In this document: one piece after another, positions 27,689 to 35,149 of the stretch
How the letters are laid out: each line of letters opens with the position of its first letter
Position numbering within the stretch: position 1 is the stretch's first letter
NCBI GenBank assembly: GCA_947372795.1
Contig: CANBVC010000002.1
Coordinates: 1 to 42,456, forward strand
Source: Beijerinckiaceae bacterium
GTDB lineage: Bacteria > Pseudomonadota > Alphaproteobacteria > Rhizobiales > Beijerinckiaceae
DNA: 42,456 bases
Reading direction: 5' to 3'
The notes under the pieces: generated by a model
Told to the model about the DNA's origin: nothing
Databases searched by the model: none
What the model saw: only the letters and a program-made list of their open reading frames with translations
Made by a program: the position numbers and the translations under genes

Positions 27689-27763
27689 GCGGGTGTAGCT
27701 CAGGGGTAGAGCACAACCTTGCCAAGGTTGGGGTCGAGGGTTCGAATCCCTTCGCCCGCTCCA
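27689..27763 (+). tRNA. tRNA-Gly (anticodon GCC)
   Basis: The 75 bases fold into a full cloverleaf: acceptor arm GCGGGTG/CGCCCGC (one G-U pair), D arm GCTC/GAGC, anticodon arm CAACC/GGTTG with loop TTGCCAA (anticodon GCC at 27721-27723), T arm GAGGG/CCCTT with TTCGAAT, discriminator T and an encoded CCA. A possible promoter is TTGCAA (27625) - 17 bases - CATATA (27648), which is weak. The 3' end serves as an attachment site for the island downstream. Confidence 0.97.
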
Positions 27764-27765
27764 AA
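27753..27765 (+). repeat. Attachment-site copy att 1 (3' end of tRNA-Gly)
   Basis: CGCCCGCTCCAAA covers the 3' acceptor strand, discriminator, CCA and two bases beyond. The identical 13 bases recur at 29813-29825. Integrases of tyrosine-recombinase islands commonly use exactly this part of tRNA genes. Confidence 0.75.
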
Positions 27766-28063
27766 TTAACTGGTGTATTGCACTGGTTAATGTCTTCGGC
27801 GCCACACCCCAGGCGCCTCAAAAAACGATCCCAAAAACTATAGACGAATGGAAAACGCATTTTGGCGTTTATCCAGCCGGGTCATGTTGGGCTTCCGACG
27901 CTGATTTAGCTGAGCGGGATCGCAAGCCGAAATTTCATAAACCAATCCATCAACACGCCGCCTACTCACCTGCCAAGGTACGGGCAGATGGCGCTCATTT
28001 TTTCCAACACATCCTTGTTATTGGGGACCTTGAAGACAATTTGATTGACTATGAATTCGGTGA
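27766..28063. other. Gene-poor stretch after tRNA-Gly
   Basis: No gene with a normal start is visible. GGCGCC (27798-27803) and GGCGCC (27812-27817) could form a 6-bp hairpin but no T-run follows. AAACGC/GCGTTT (27853-27858/27865-27870) is another weak hairpin. On the + strand one frame stays open from the attachment site to a stop at 28131-28133 without any ATG, GTG or TTG early in it; it could be a 5'-truncated gene remnant or chance. Confidence 0.4.
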
Positions 28064-28468
28064 CTATACGGGACTTCGCGTTCTCTTTTCCAGAGCGAAG
28101 TATATTTGCCCCACCTCGGGACTCGTCACATAGGCGAGCTTGTTGCCTAAATTGAACTGCCCGAACCCGATTTCGATCGGGCGATCTGTATCAATGCGTA
28201 CCGTCATTTTTATCGCTTTTGGATATGATTTAGCCTGGTCAAAGTCGATGTCTGCAATAAAGGCGATCCACCGCGTCTTTTCCGCGTCATCCCAACACTT
28301 AAAACCAATCGCATAAGAGCTTTTTTCATCATCGACAGAAACATATGCCGTCTTCTCGTCGGTCATGGGATCCACATCAGGGGAGAAGTCCCAGAGGGCA
28401 TAAGCGTGCTGTATCTGCGCTAAGGACAGCAGCGCAATGAATGAAGCTCTTTTTACGTGTGAACTCAT
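28064..28468 (-). CDS. Small exported protein of unknown function
   Basis: I do not recognise the family. The 134-residue protein starts MSSHVKRASFIALLSLAQIQHAYA, a plausible signal peptide cut near residue 24. The mature part has WDFSPDVDPMTDEKTAYVSVDDE, then FKCWDD and a beta-rich remainder with alternating hydrophobic residues. The 'W...DPMTD.K.A.V' opening recalls periplasmic VasI-like proteins and some phage-encoded exported proteins, but this is only a resemblance. It lies inside the putative tRNA-Gly island with no close same-strand partner. Codon use is more A/T-rich than in the core genes. Confidence 0.65.
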   Translation of the reverse strand: MSSHVKRASFIALLSLAQIQHAYALWDFSPDVDPMTDEKTAYVSVDDEKSSYAIGFKCWDDAEKTRWIAFIADIDFDQAKSYPKAIKMTVRIDTDRPIEIGFGQFNLGNKLAYVTSPEVGQIYFALEKRTRSPV

Positions 28469-28947
28469 CGAAATTCTCCGGCCATTCGGGTGCTTGAGCG
28501 ATCCGAGTTCCTGATGAAGGGATCGATGACACGTTCGAATTTTATCATCATGCAGATACTGGCATAAGCCAATGAACTGGAGGGCTTTAAGCTTTTCCTC
28601 GCTCGACTGCGATATGCCGTACCGAAGCTAAGGTGGCGGGGCGGACCGATGTCGCCCGGAGCGCAAGATCCATCAATGATCGATCAGTGCGGCATACTCA
28701 AGCGAGGAGCGCACATCTGCACATATGAAAGGTCTCGCTGATACCTCACCGCGAGGCTCCGCTGAGTGCTTCCTTCCAGTAGAAACGAATCACGCGATAG
28801 ATGGCGGGCCCGCAGCCTGCCCAAATAAGGCCCGGGCACGGAGAATAGACCGGATCTTCAGAACCGAAAATTGCCCAATCTTATATCCGGGACATTGGGA
28901 ATGTTTGGGTAATCCAGAACTGTCGGAAACATTTCCCGGCTCGCAGA
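28469..28947. other. 479-base region without a convincing gene, with an inverted repeat
   Basis: Short open frames here (for example 28725-28979 on +) show no recognisable domain and no good ribosome site. An imperfect inverted repeat has its left arm at 28596-28622 (TCCTCGCTCGA, then TATGCCGTAC) and its right arm at 28687-28708 (GTGCGGCATA, then AGCGAGGA), enclosing about 65 bases. It could fold into a long RNA hairpin or mark the ends of a lost small element. Confidence 0.45.
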
Positions 28948-29631
28948 TTAGGCGTAGCGGTTTTTGTTCGCAAAAGTAAATTCTATTACGCAGGGCAGCG
29001 AGATATTGTGTACGTTTCGAATCCCACAGCAATTATTTCCATGAACATGCACCACTACGAAATTTTCACTCAATTTATCAAACACCCGCTTTGCCTTTGG
29101 AAAGAAACCCGGATGCGATAAGTTTTCAAGATTATGAAACTCGCAGCAAATCTGAGCAAATTTATTAAGATCAGCAGAAGATGCGTCGTCAAACACATCC
29201 CACTCCGCACCTTCGATATCAATATTCAAAAGCAAATCTGGCGTAGTTTTCTTAGAGAACTCTCTCACCAAGTCAGGCAAAGTTGCGGTGTCAGGCCCCG
29301 CAGCAGTAGCAATCATTTTCTTATGGAAATTTAGAAGCGGATGCGATGATGGTGCGCAGTCGATCGAATGGTCGAACTGCTCAACAGGAATTCCGCGCTT
29401 TGCGACTTCTAAATCCCAGCTATCATTATCGGATATGCCGAATGAGAATGCATGGCTTATATTTTTGAAATCATCTAGCTGAACATAGCCCCCGTCGCCC
29501 GGACTTCCGACGCGGATTTTCTTATATTTCTCAGACTTCACAGGAGCTAGCGGCCGCAACAAATCGAGTATTTTATTTTGTTGCTCTTGGGGAGACAGCA
29601 ACTCAAAGGGCATATCCATATTATTTGCCAT
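28948..29631 (-). CDS. FkbM-family-like SAM-dependent methyltransferase
   Basis: From the ATG at 29631 (GGGGTG six bases upstream) the protein is 227 residues; an upstream in-frame ATG at 29685 would add 18 residues. The diagnostic motif LLNIDIEGAEWDVF (about 134-147) is the FkbM 'DVEGAE' signature. Before it come VGSPGDGGYVQLDDF and AFSFGISDNDSWDLEVAKRG, resembling the SAM-binding half with its glycine-rich loop. FkbM enzymes O-methylate sugars, polyketides or other small molecules. No glycosyltransferase or biosynthetic gene accompanies it, so the substrate is unknown. It lies within the island and is A+T-rich compared with its neighbours. Confidence 0.75.
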   Translation of the reverse strand: MANNMDMPFELLSPQEQQNKILDLLRPLAPVKSEKYKKIRVGSPGDGGYVQLDDFKNISHAFSFGISDNDSWDLEVAKRGIPVEQFDHSIDCAPSSHPLLNFHKKMIATAAGPDTATLPDLVREFSKKTTPDLLLNIDIEGAEWDVFDDASSADLNKFAQICCEFHNLENLSHPGFFPKAKRVFDKLSENFVVVHVHGNNCCGIRNVHNISLPCVIEFTFANKNRYA

Positions 29632-29914
29632 GATTACACCCCAGCAACTTGATGACATCGCCACCGCATCAAGCGGATTGCGCAAGAGGAAGATTAAGGA
29701 TTAAGAGCCCAGACCCTAAGTTAGTAGTTTACCCCTACAATAACGATTTGCCAAATTTCATTAAGAATGCCTCGGGTTAGTAATGGAATCGACGCGGATC
29801 AGCTAAGATTAACGCCCGCTCCAAAGTGAGGGGCCGTTAGCGGGTTCGCCAAAATCACCAGCCAGTAGATTCTTGGTCTCCCGCTCAGCGAGTCCTCTGA
29901 TGCAGCTTCGAGAT
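29632..29914. other. Right boundary of the island, no gene seen
   Basis: This 283-base interval between the methyltransferase start and the stop of the next leftward gene has no supported gene. It contains the second attachment repeat at 29813-29825. The part left of that repeat is A+T-rich and would hold the methyltransferase promoter. Confidence 0.5.
29813..29825 (+). repeat. Attachment-site copy att 2
   Basis: CGCCCGCTCCAAA, identical to bases 27753-27765 of tRNA-Gly and its 3' flank, here without any tRNA body in front of it (the preceding bases are AGATTAA). This is what is expected at the distal end of a tRNA-integrated element. Confidence 0.75.
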
Positions 29915-30832
29915 TCAAGGTTGCGACGCCATTTTCGCAGGTAGGCGCCGTCCGAGCCATTCGACCATGTCTTCGCTTGGCATGGCGTAGCGCCCCTCCT
30001 TCGCATCAAAGCGGATGGTGAACGGTTCCGATCGAGTCGCTTGCGAAGAATCGTCCAGCGCGAAGATTTTTTTTGTACCGGTCTTCCTTTTGAGCGTTAG
30101 CTCAAGCGCATGCAGTCCGCCTTCGCCGGGCTTGAACCCGTAATCGATCCGGTTCGAGGCGCAACTATTGGTTTGGCTGCTATTGCAGCTTTGTTCATTG
30201 CCCTTGTAGCTGATGAAATCAACCATACGCTTTTGCTTTGGGGTAAAGACGCCGCCAACGTGAATAAGCGTCGTCATCTCCTGATCGAGGCCGTTCGCTT
30301 TAAAATTGTCCGTCACCTCCCAGGCATAGGTATCGATGGCGACCTCGACGAAGCGAAAATTCTTTTCCTCGGCAGGCGCCTGACGCGTGCCAAATTCATA
30401 GAGGCCGTCAAGCTCCCTGAACACGAAGCCCTTCTCTTCGCCCGTCGTGGCGAAATGCATGAACATCACGACGCCGGTTTTAAGCGCGCTCGCCTGATAG
30501 TCCTTGCCCGAAATCGCAAAATAATAATCGTTCTTGTCATTGGCGCCGCGCATGGCGAATTTCGCGGGCTGCATGCAAAAGCGCCGGCCACGCGTCTCCA
30601 GCGTCCAGCAACTCGCCTTTTGATCATAGGCGCCGACGGTCTTCATGACCGCAGCCCAGATTTGCTGTTGTTTGCTCGTATCGACGTTCAGCTTTGTTTT
30701 CTTGGGTTGTTCAAGCTTGGGGGCCGGCCTTTCCGCTTCCGCGAAAGCCGCGACGCACGAAAACGCCATGGCCGCGCCTAGCGCTATGGTCAGCAGCGTT
30801 TTGCCGTTGGACCTGTCATTCAAGGAAAACAT
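29915..30832 (-). CDS. Exported protein of unknown function, downstream of the EF-hand gene
   Basis: I do not recognise the family. The 305-residue protein has a signal peptide (hydrophobic LLTIALGAAMAFSCVAAFA, about 12-31) and a lysine/proline-rich start of the mature chain. It then has a folded-looking domain with C75 and C86, NDYYFAISGKDYQASALKTGVVMFMHFATTG, and a second cysteine pair in EQSCNSSQTNSCASNR, suggesting disulfides in the periplasm. The N-terminal CWTLETRGRRFCMQ recalls the cysteine spacing of IalB-type proteins but not enough to assign it. It begins 20 bases after the EF-hand gene stop on the same strand and is likely co-transcribed. Confidence 0.8.
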   Translation of the reverse strand: MFSLNDRSNGKTLLTIALGAAMAFSCVAAFAEAERPAPKLEQPKKTKLNVDTSKQQQIWAAVMKTVGAYDQKASCWTLETRGRRFCMQPAKFAMRGANDKNDYYFAISGKDYQASALKTGVVMFMHFATTGEEKGFVFRELDGLYEFGTRQAPAEEKNFRFVEVAIDTYAWEVTDNFKANGLDQEMTTLIHVGGVFTPKQKRMVDFISYKGNEQSCNSSQTNSCASNRIDYGFKPGEGGLHALELTLKRKTGTKKIFALDDSSQATRSEPFTIRFDAKEGRYAMPSEDMVEWLGRRLPAKMASQP

Positions 30833-30852
30833 ATTTTACCTGTCGTCGTTCT

Positions 30853-32247
30853 TCAGCCCGTGGGCAAGGTCGTATCTGCTGTGCCTGTGGCGACGCTCGG
30901 CTGCGCCACTTTTTGCAATAGCAGTTGGTTCACCACTTCTTGCGTCGTCACATGGCCGTCGCCATCGAGATCCCATACGGCCATGATATCTGCGGCTGAA
31001 GCGCGCGAGCTCGCATCCGGCGATGCATCAAGTTCGCGTTGCAGATCGGCGATGTCGAAATAGCCTTTGTTAGTGAGATCATAGCTGGCCATGATTTGGG
31101 TCGCGCGCTGGGCGGCGTCGACGCCGCTGATCAGTTCGCCTAGGGAGATCGAACCATCCTGATTGGCGTCCCATGCGTTGAAAGACGCCTGCGCCGCGCT
31201 TGCGTCCATATCCGTCGCCACCGCCTGCTCGAATTCATCAAGGCTGAGCACGCTGTTCTTATCGGTGTCGAAGCTTGTGAGCATCGCCTGCGCATAATCA
31301 GCCGCAGTGGGCGTAGGTGCGGTCTGCTGACTAACCGCTCGCAACCCATCGATGAGCTCGGTGCGGGTAAGCGCGCCGTTTTTATCCGTGTCCCAGGATG
31401 TGAGCGTATCGCGCGATATGTCGATCTGGGTCAGCTGTGTGTCGGTCACGTTCGCGAGCGTGATCGTGGGATCTGTGCCGGAAAGGGCGTTTTGCGCAGT
31501 CTCACCCATCTGCGCCAGCATGGCGTCGGCCGTATCCATGATGGTGAAGACCGATACGATTTCGTCGCGCATGATCCTCCCATCGCCATTGGCGTCCCAG
31601 GCCTGGACGACATTGGCGAGCTGAGAGATGTCGCCAAGCGTCGGGTCCTTGATCCAGGCGCCTGCAATGTCCTCCAGAGTGACATAGCCTTTGTTGGTCG
31701 TGTCATATTGCGCCATCAGGGCGTCCGCGCGTTCGGCCGGAGTTTGCGGGGCCGGAGCCGGGTCCGTGGTGTTGGGGTCGGTCGCTGGATCGGTGGTCGT
31801 TGTGCCGGTCGTGGAGCCGTCTGTCGTGGTTTTTGTCACGGGATCGGGCGTAACGGGGGTGACTGGGGTCGTGGGCGATGGGACGGCGGCTCCCGATAGT
31901 TCGTCCAGCGTAATCACCTTGTCGCTATTCTTGTCGAACGACGCGAACATCTCCGCCGCCTGATATTGGCTAAGCGCGTAATTTTTCGAGAAAGACGGAT
32001 AAAGCGTACAGTCGAAAATGGTCGGCCGCACGCCGGCCGATGTGAAGCCTGAGCTCTGTCCCGAACCCTGGTGGCCCATCAATTGCTCGTTACGCTGCAA
32101 GACGGCGAAGACCTTCTGGAATTCGTCCCCGGTGAGCTTGCCGTCGCGATTGCTGTCGACCTCAGAGGCTATCATTTTCGCCGTGGTCGCGCGCTCGCCG
32201 CTGGAAGCGCTGAGAGCCGCTATAATATTCGCTGCAAAATCAGTCAC
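30853..32247 (-). CDS. Multi-EF-hand calcium-binding protein (nine loops)
   Basis: The 464-residue protein has nine 12-residue EF-hand-like loops: 31-42, 105-116, 182-193, 218-229, 286-297, 327-338, 360-371, 390-401 and 426-437. Best canonical loops are DSNRDGKLTGDE, DANGDGRIMRDE, DANQDGSISLGE and DLDGDGHVTTQE; 182-193 and 390-401 share TNKGY and end in D. Residues about 123-170 are a Pro/Thr/Asp linker. There is no signal peptide, so it is cytosolic or leaves by a leaderless route. The start is GTG at 32247 with GGAGG five bases upstream. It precedes an exported orphan in an apparent operon. Calcium buffering or sensing is inferred from loops only. Confidence 0.9.
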   Translation of the reverse strand: MTDFAANIIAALSASSGERATTAKMIASEVDSNRDGKLTGDEFQKVFAVLQRNEQLMGHQGSGQSSGFTSAGVRPTIFDCTLYPSFSKNYALSQYQAAEMFASFDKNSDKVITLDELSGAAVPSPTTPVTPVTPDPVTKTTTDGSTTGTTTTDPATDPNTTDPAPAPQTPAERADALMAQYDTTNKGYVTLEDIAGAWIKDPTLGDISQLANVVQAWDANGDGRIMRDEIVSVFTIMDTADAMLAQMGETAQNALSGTDPTITLANVTDTQLTQIDISRDTLTSWDTDKNGALTRTELIDGLRAVSQQTAPTPTAADYAQAMLTSFDTDKNSVLSLDEFEQAVATDMDASAAQASFNAWDANQDGSISLGELISGVDAAQRATQIMASYDLTNKGYFDIADLQRELDASPDASSRASAADIMAVWDLDGDGHVTTQEVVNQLLLQKVAQPSVATGTADTTLPTG

Positions 32248-32411
32248 TTAAGCCTCCATAGGCTCTTTTGCAGCAATTTATGTGCCGATGGGCCTGCCAC
32301 TCCGGTGAAAGTGCCTTGAACAATGCAATTTAGGTTTCATTTTTAACCCAAAAGGAAATGTACCTACATCTTTCTATTGCGAATGGGATTACGACAGTTC
32401 ACACTCTGCCC

Positions 32412-32918
32412 ATGGATCAGAAAGTCATCACCATTCGCCAGGCGCGCAGGGTTGACGCGGAGAGCATCGCCGCAGTCCATGACGCGGCCTGGCGTGGCGC
32501 TTATCGGGGCCTGATCCCCGGGTGCGAACTCGAACGCATGATCGCGCGAAGGGGACCGCGTTGGTGGGATGCCGCCATCGCGCGCGGCTCGCGGTTGCTG
32601 GTGCTCGATTTCGGGGATGCGATTGGCGGTTATGCGAGCTATGGGCGCAACCGCGTGTCCTCCCTGCCGCATCGTGGGGAATTGTTTGAGCTCTATCTCG
32701 CCCCGCATTTTCAAGGCCTAGGATTTGGCCGCAAGCTGTTCGAGGCGGTGCGGGCCGATCTCGTAGAGAATGGCTATCCTTCGCTTCTGGTCTGGGCGCT
32801 CGCCGACAATCAACCCGCCCTCGGTTTCTACGAGCGCCTCGGCGGCAAGCGTGTGCGCTGCGCCCCCGAACAATTCGGGCGCGAGAGCCGTGAGCGCATC
32901 GCCTTCGGGTTCGAATAG
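32412..32918 (+). CDS. GNAT-family N-acetyltransferase
   Basis: This acetyl-CoA-dependent transferase has the GNAT layout: ITIRQARRVDAESIAAVHDAAWRGAYRGLIPG at the N-terminus, central ELFELYLAPHFQGLGFGRKLFEAV with the acetyl-CoA loop QGLGFGR (101-107), and ALADNQPALGFYERLGGKRV typical of motif B. The ATG at 32412 is chosen over an upstream in-frame ATG (32358) because similarity begins there; 168 residues. The substrate is unknown. It precedes ppa by 79 bases on the same strand. Confidence 0.88.
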   Translation: MDQKVITIRQARRVDAESIAAVHDAAWRGAYRGLIPGCELERMIARRGPRWWDAAIARGSRLLVLDFGDAIGGYASYGRNRVSSLPHRGELFELYLAPHFQGLGFGRKLFEAVRADLVENGYPSLLVWALADNQPALGFYERLGGKRVRCAPEQFGRESRERIAFGFE

Positions 32919-32997
32919 CGCATGGCGCCTCATTTAGTCTGACTTGCCCAAGCGCGCTCCTACGCCTAGACAGGCTCCATACAATTCGGAGTTGATG

Positions 32998-33540
32998 ATG
33001 CGCCTTGAAGCTATTGCGATCGGGAAGAATCCCCCTGATGACGTCAATGTCGTGATCGAAGTTCCGATTGGCGGCGAGCCGATCAAGTATGAGATGGACA
33101 AGGAATCCGGCGCCTTGATGGTCGACCGATTCCTCTACACATCGATGCGTTATCCCGGAAACTACGGGTTCATTCCCCATACGCTTTCTGAAGATGGCGA
33201 TCCTTGCGACGTGATCGTCGCCAATACCCGCGCCATCATCCCCGGCGCGGTCATGAATTGCCGAATCGTTGGCGTGCTCCTGATGGAGGATGAGGCGGGC
33301 GGCGATGAAAAGCTTGTTGCTGTGCCTTCGTCCAAACTGACGCGGCGCTACGATAAGGTTATGAATTATACCGATTTGCCCCAGATCACGCTTGATCAGA
33401 TCAAGCATTTCTTTGAGCACTACAAGGACCTGGAGCCCGGCAAATGGGTCAAGGTCGTACGCTGGGGCGATGCGGCTGAAGCCAGGGACCTCATGATGCA
33501 GGGCATCGAGCGAGCCAAAGCCGCGAAAGCTTCGAAGTAA
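32998..33540 (+). CDS. ppa: Inorganic pyrophosphatase (family I)
   Basis: Ppa hydrolyses pyrophosphate to drive biosynthesis. From the ATG at 32998 (GGAG six bases upstream) the protein is 180 residues, starting [24 protein letters not shown] longer frame beginning at TTG 32944 lacks homology. Family marks are [35 protein letters not shown], the DGDPCDVIV signature with metal-binding aspartates, [14 protein letters not shown] and [17 protein letters not shown]. Confidence 0.97.
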   Translation: MRLEAIAIGKNPPDDVNVVIEVPIGGEPIKYEMDKESGALMVDRFLYTSMRYPGNYGFIPHTLSEDGDPCDVIVANTRAIIPGAVMNCRIVGVLLMEDEAGGDEKLVAVPSSKLTRRYDKVMNYTDLPQITLDQIKHFFEHYKDLEPGKWVKVVRWGDAAEARDLMMQGIERAKAAKASK

Positions 33541-33550
33541 TCAAATATTC

Positions 33551-33571
33551 GGGCGGCGCCTGTCGCCGCCC
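33551..33571. terminator. GC-rich hairpin between convergent ppa and zinc-ribbon gene
   Basis: GGGCGGCG (33551-33558) and CGCCGCCC (33564-33571) form a perfect 8-bp stem with a 5-base loop, in the 35-base gap between two convergent stops. Read leftward it is followed by GAATATTTG, read rightward by TCCGTC. The T-runs are poor, so its strength as an intrinsic terminator is uncertain, though position favours it. Confidence 0.5.
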
Positions 33572-33575
33572 TCCG

Positions 33576-34334
33576 TCAACGCTCATCAGGCGATTGCGCG
33601 AACTGAACGCGCAAGGCGCGTGCGTATGCCGGCGGAGAGACGAGCCGTGTCTGAAACCGGATCGTCTCGTTCCGCTCAAGGCTGGCCTTGGGCGCAGGCG
33701 TGCTCCAATGATAGACTTCTCTGCCGTCGTCATCCCGTAGACTGAGCTTTATCTCTGGGATCGATTGGGACTTGTCGCGCAGATTCCGGATCTCGCCTTC
33801 CACCGCAAGCACGCGGTGGGCAGCCTCCTGCGTGACGATAGTCTTCACATCGCGCCATTGCAGACCTGTCAGATTGACCGGCGTTCCGATGGTGGCGTAG
33901 GCGCCTGCGAGCATCGGCGCCGCGCGAACGATTGCGTCGCGTTTCACGATGCAGAACAGCACCAAAAGCGTCGCCACGCACGCGGCCGTCATTTGCGAAA
34001 GGCTTCGCGGGATGAGGGGGTGGCGACCGCCTCGCGCAATATCATTACGCTTTTTCGGGGCCTTTTCGCCTTGCGCCGCCGAATCGCTCTTCGCGGCCTT
34101 CTCATTGGGCGATTGAGGGCAGACGCTGCTGCTTTGCGCCAATAGGGAGATTTCCGGCGCCGTTGGTGCTTCGACCATAGGGATTTTGAAAGACGCCACT
34201 TCGCAAAGGGGGAGGCGCGGCTCCACCCAACGATGTTCGCAAATCGTGCAACAGATGCGTCGCGCGCTTTTGGCGAGCGTGGCGCGGGGAAGGCGAAGGC
34301 CAGCGGCGCAGGCAGGGCAATGAATGACGTGCAA
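33576..34334 (-). CDS. Zinc-ribbon (MJ0042-type) single-pass membrane protein
   Basis: The 252-residue protein opens with a zinc ribbon, CPAC (C6, C9) and CCTIC (C28/C29, C32). A charged, low-complexity linker follows, then one membrane segment (SLSQMTAACVATLLVLFCIV) and a C-terminal periplasmic-type domain (LQWRDVKTIVTQEAAHRVLAVEGEIRN, KLSLRDDDGREVYHW) resembling DUF3426. The start is probably TTG at 34334, preceded by AGGGAAG. It is divergent from ftsE, an arrangement common in Hyphomicrobiales. Function is unknown; a link to cell division is only suggested by location. Confidence 0.82.
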   Translation of the reverse strand: MHVIHCPACAAGLRLPRATLAKSARRICCTICEHRWVEPRLPLCEVASFKIPMVEAPTAPEISLLAQSSSVCPQSPNEKAAKSDSAAQGEKAPKKRNDIARGGRHPLIPRSLSQMTAACVATLLVLFCIVKRDAIVRAAPMLAGAYATIGTPVNLTGLQWRDVKTIVTQEAAHRVLAVEGEIRNLRDKSQSIPEIKLSLRDDDGREVYHWSTPAPKASLERNETIRFQTRLVSPPAYARALRVQFAQSPDER

Positions 34335-34387
34335 TGAACTTCCCTAGCGACGGGTCCTTAATAGGCAGATCTTTGCATATTTTATGG

Positions 34388-34402
34388 TTAAGATCAAGTT
34401 AT
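34388..34402. promoter_or_regulatory. CtrA-like site upstream of ftsE
   Basis: TTAAGATCAAGTTAT matches TTAA-N7-TTAA at 7 of 8 defined bases. It lies 85 bases before the ftsE start and 54 bases before the divergent zinc-ribbon gene, in an A+T-rich promoter-like stretch. Confidence 0.4.
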
Positions 34403-34486
34403 TGTCGGGCCCTTTCTCGCTGATCGCCGCGGTATGGGCTTGACCGCAGGCGGGCCGCAAGCTTCAAGAAGGCTGCGAGGTTTGCC

Positions 34487-35149
34487 TTGGTCCGATTCGA
34501 AAATGTCGGTCTGCGTTACGGAATGGGAGCGGAGATCCTTCAGGACCTCAGCTTTGACATCGCGCCGCAGTCCTTCCAATTCCTCACTGGGCCTTCTGGC
34601 GCCGGCAAGACGACTTTGCTGCGTCTTATGTTGCTCGCGCTGAAGCCCACGCGCGGGCTCATAACCCTGTTCGACCGCGACGTGACGCTTCTCGAAAAAG
34701 ATACGATCACGAAGCTGCGGCGTCGTATAGGCGTGGTCTTTCAGGACTTTCGCCTTCTCGATCATTTGACCACCTATGAGAACGTCGCCTTGCCGCTTCG
34801 TGTGCAGGGCCGAGACGAGGCGAGCTATCGGGCGGAAGTCGTCGAACTGCTCGGCTGGGTTGGCCTTGGCGAGCGCATGCACATGCTGCCGCCGGTGCTA
34901 TCTGGTGGTGAGAAGCAGCGCGCCGCCATCGCGCGCGCGCTCATTGTGCGCCCTGAACTGCTGCTCGCTGACGAGCCGACGGGCAATGTGGACCCGAGCC
35001 TCGCACGTCGTCTGCTGCGTCTTTTCATGGAGCTGAATCGTTCGGGCACCGCCGTCGTCATCGCCACCCATGATCTCGCCCTCATGGACCAGTTCGACAG
35101 CGCCCGCCGCCTCGTGCTCGGCGATCGCCGGTTGCATATCTATGATTGA
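34487..35149 (+). CDS. ftsE: Cell-division ATP-binding protein FtsE
   Basis: FtsE is the ATPase of the FtsEX complex, which controls periplasmic peptidoglycan hydrolases at the septum. The 220-residue protein has Walker A GPSGAGKT (35-42), the Q-loop VFQDFRLLDHLT, the ABC signature LSGGEKQRAAIARAL, Walker B LLLADEPTGNVD and the H-loop ATHD. The start is TTG at 34487 with GCGAGG upstream. It overlaps ftsX by 8 bases. Confidence 0.95.
   Translation: MVRFENVGLRYGMGAEILQDLSFDIAPQSFQFLTGPSGAGKTTLLRLMLLALKPTRGLITLFDRDVTLLEKDTITKLRRRIGVVFQDFRLLDHLTTYENVALPLRVQGRDEASYRAEVVELLGWVGLGERMHMLPPVLSGGEKQRAAIARALIVRPELLLADEPTGNVDPSLARRLLRLFMELNRSGTAVVIATHDLALMDQFDSARRLVLGDRRLHIYD

Larger units (their letters stand above)
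27766..29825. mobile_element. Small integrase-less island at tRNA-Gly (about 2.06 kb)
   Basis: The segment is bracketed by 13-bp direct repeats equal to the tRNA-Gly 3' end. It is visibly richer in A+T than the flanking core genes and holds an exported orphan protein (28064-28468), an imperfect inverted repeat (28596-28708) and an FkbM-like methyltransferase (28948-29631). No integrase or excisionase frame is present, so it is either a remnant, a cassette mobilised in trans, or an old insertion that lost its recombinase. Confidence 0.6.

Noticed and set aside
27798-27817. GGCGCC...GGCGCC hairpin after tRNA-Gly as a terminator
   Set aside because: The following bases are an A-run on the + strand, and there is no T-run on either strand.
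27612-27860. Leftward 82-codon open frame across the tRNA
   Set aside because: It contains the well-known spurious translation of a tRNA antisense strand (AKGFEPSTPTLARL).
28725-28979. 84-codon + strand frame in the island
   Set aside because: No ribosome site, no recognisable domain, and its end overlaps the methyltransferase gene; composition does not look coding.
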